A stretch of DNA of 62,368 nucleotides from an uncultured Eubacteriales bacterium (GTDB lineage Bacteria; Bacillota; Clostridia; Christensenellales; Aristaeellaceae), in the NCBI GenBank assembly GCA_902764915.1, contig CACWXY010000042.1, forward strand, positions 1-62,368, in the 5' to 3' direction. Shown here piece after piece: positions 61,479 through 62,368 of this stretch; position 1 is the first letter of the stretch, and each line of letters begins with the position of its first letter. Under the pieces are notes generated by a model, which made no database searches, was not told where the DNA came from, and saw nothing but the letters and a program-made list of their open reading frames with translations. The position numbers were made by a program, and so were the translations under genes.

Positions 61479-62280
61479 TTATATTGATCGGTTCAGAATG
61501 GAACCCTCTCCGCCGCGAGCTGGAAGCTCATCCAGATGCGCACGGAGTTGTTCACGCGTTTCCTCAACTGCCTCGATCATGTCCTGCTTCTGATTCGGCA
61601 GCTTGGCCTGCATGGGTACCAGATTGGACGGATGCGAGCCGAAGTAGTAAGTGTCCTTCAGATCCAGACGACGGATCAGCTGCGCCTGCTCGTCAAGCAG
61701 CTGTCCGATGGTGCATTCCTTGAATGTGCCGTTTCGCATATCCTGGTACAGCCTGCATCCGGGCTGGGCGTGCAGGCTGCCGATGAACAGCAGATGCGGC
61801 TGCACCGCGTTGATCAGGTCAGCAGTGGCGTCTGCGTTTTCCTTCCAAAGGTCCGCGCCGCCGCAGCCCAGAATGGCGTTGAAGCTGTAATCCATGCCAG
61901 CTTTGGTCAGCCGGAGCAGCTGTTCCCGCGCCTCCGCTGCCGTGTGCCCCTTGTTCATATAGGCCAGCGCAGCGTCCAGACCGCTTTCCACGCCGATGTC
62001 CAGACCGTGGATGCCGGCAGCCCTGAGCTGACGAAGCTCCTCATCGGTTTTTGTTCTGATGTTCTGGATGGAGGCATACATGGCGATGGTCTCCACCATG
62101 GGCAGCTTTCGGTGAATGGCATCGGCAATTCTCAGAAGTCTCTCTGCCGAGAGTACGAAAGCATCGCCATGCTCCAGGAAAACCCGTTTGACGTTGGGAC
62201 AATAGTGTGTGGCTTCTTCAAGATCCGCCTCCACTTCTTCCATCGGGCAGACCTTGAACTGCACATCCGGGTAACTGTTT
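61479..62280 (-). pseudogene. Radical SAM protein lacking its N-terminal cluster motif
   Basis: The open frame (262 residues from GTG 62264) matches the body of an Elp3/YgiQ-like radical SAM protein: VQFKVCPMEEVEADLEEATH, RVFLEHGDAFVLSAERLL, GLDIGVESGLDAAL and the GCGG loop. The CxxxCxxC motif that binds the 4Fe-4S cluster should lie about 15-40 residues upstream. Instead the frame reads NSYPDVQF and stops at TGA about 62,278. Sequence beyond is AT-rich and unrelated, so the 5' end was lost at a rearrangement. Confidence 0.75.
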
Positions 62281-62368
62281 AGTCAGGATATTAGAGTACT
62301 AATTCTCTTGCCTATCGACTCCATTCAACCTGCTTTCTGATCAAATCCATTTGCAGAACTATCTGTAG

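Noticed and set aside
1..62368. tRNA, rRNA or riboswitch genes
   Set aside because: I scanned for cloverleaf-like ends and conserved rRNA or riboswitch cores and found none that I could support by eye; a covariance-model search would be decisive.

Overview
The window looks like chromosome from an anaerobic, gut- or rumen-type Bacillota bacterium, probably class Clostridia, of mid-50s GC. Supporting signs are strong AGGAGG ribosome sites, an oxygen-sensitive class III ribonucleotide reductase with its radical SAM activase, iron-sulfur aldo/keto reductases, QueH, many MATE and ABC exporters, and intracellular GH10 xylanases. TGA is used as a normal stop throughout. I saw no rRNA, tRNA or CRISPR array.

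Layout. 0-9 kb: a broken Gln/Met-rich secreted protein, a MATE exporter, two damaged oxidoreductase genes, and a heterodimeric ABC exporter divergent from an AraC regulator. 9-20 kb: an orphan metal-permease fragment with a lipoprotein, then a GntR-dipeptide ABC transporter-TldD/TldE operon that appears to couple peptide import to peptide degradation. 20-29 kb: RNA modification genes (queH, an RluA-type synthase), an SH3 protein, a TSUP permease, a ferredoxin-like aldo/keto reductase, two cytoplasmic GH10 xylanases, and TPR, DUF4037 and nrdG genes. 29-33 kb: an nrdD with a fused redoxin domain followed by trxB, apparently a redoxin-fed class III ribonucleotide reductase.

33-36 kb: a complete IS21-family element (istA, istB and a third small gene) with 24-bp phased terminal repeats and a 4-bp target duplication. 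It sits inside an already decayed RhuM-like gene. 36-50 kb: relics, a serine hydrolase, two MATE exporters, a GNAT pseudogene, a tightly overlapping GNAT / DUF3795-GNAT / secreted-protein operon, and a TetR-MATE pair with a readable promoter and operator.

50.5-60 kb: the most unusual region, a co-directional cluster of two ABC half-transporters, three SAM methyltransferases, two members of the ATC-hydrolase family, two DUF6796-like membrane proteins and two small membrane proteins. The 5' half is intact and the 3' half is largely frameshifted or stopped. It looks like an uncharacterised small-molecule modification and transport system that is decaying. After it come a YhgE/Pip relic, a nitroreductase and a 5'-truncated radical SAM gene. 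At least ten broken genes in 62 kb is itself notable. Nonsense codons and out-of-frame duplications argue that not all of this is sequencing error.
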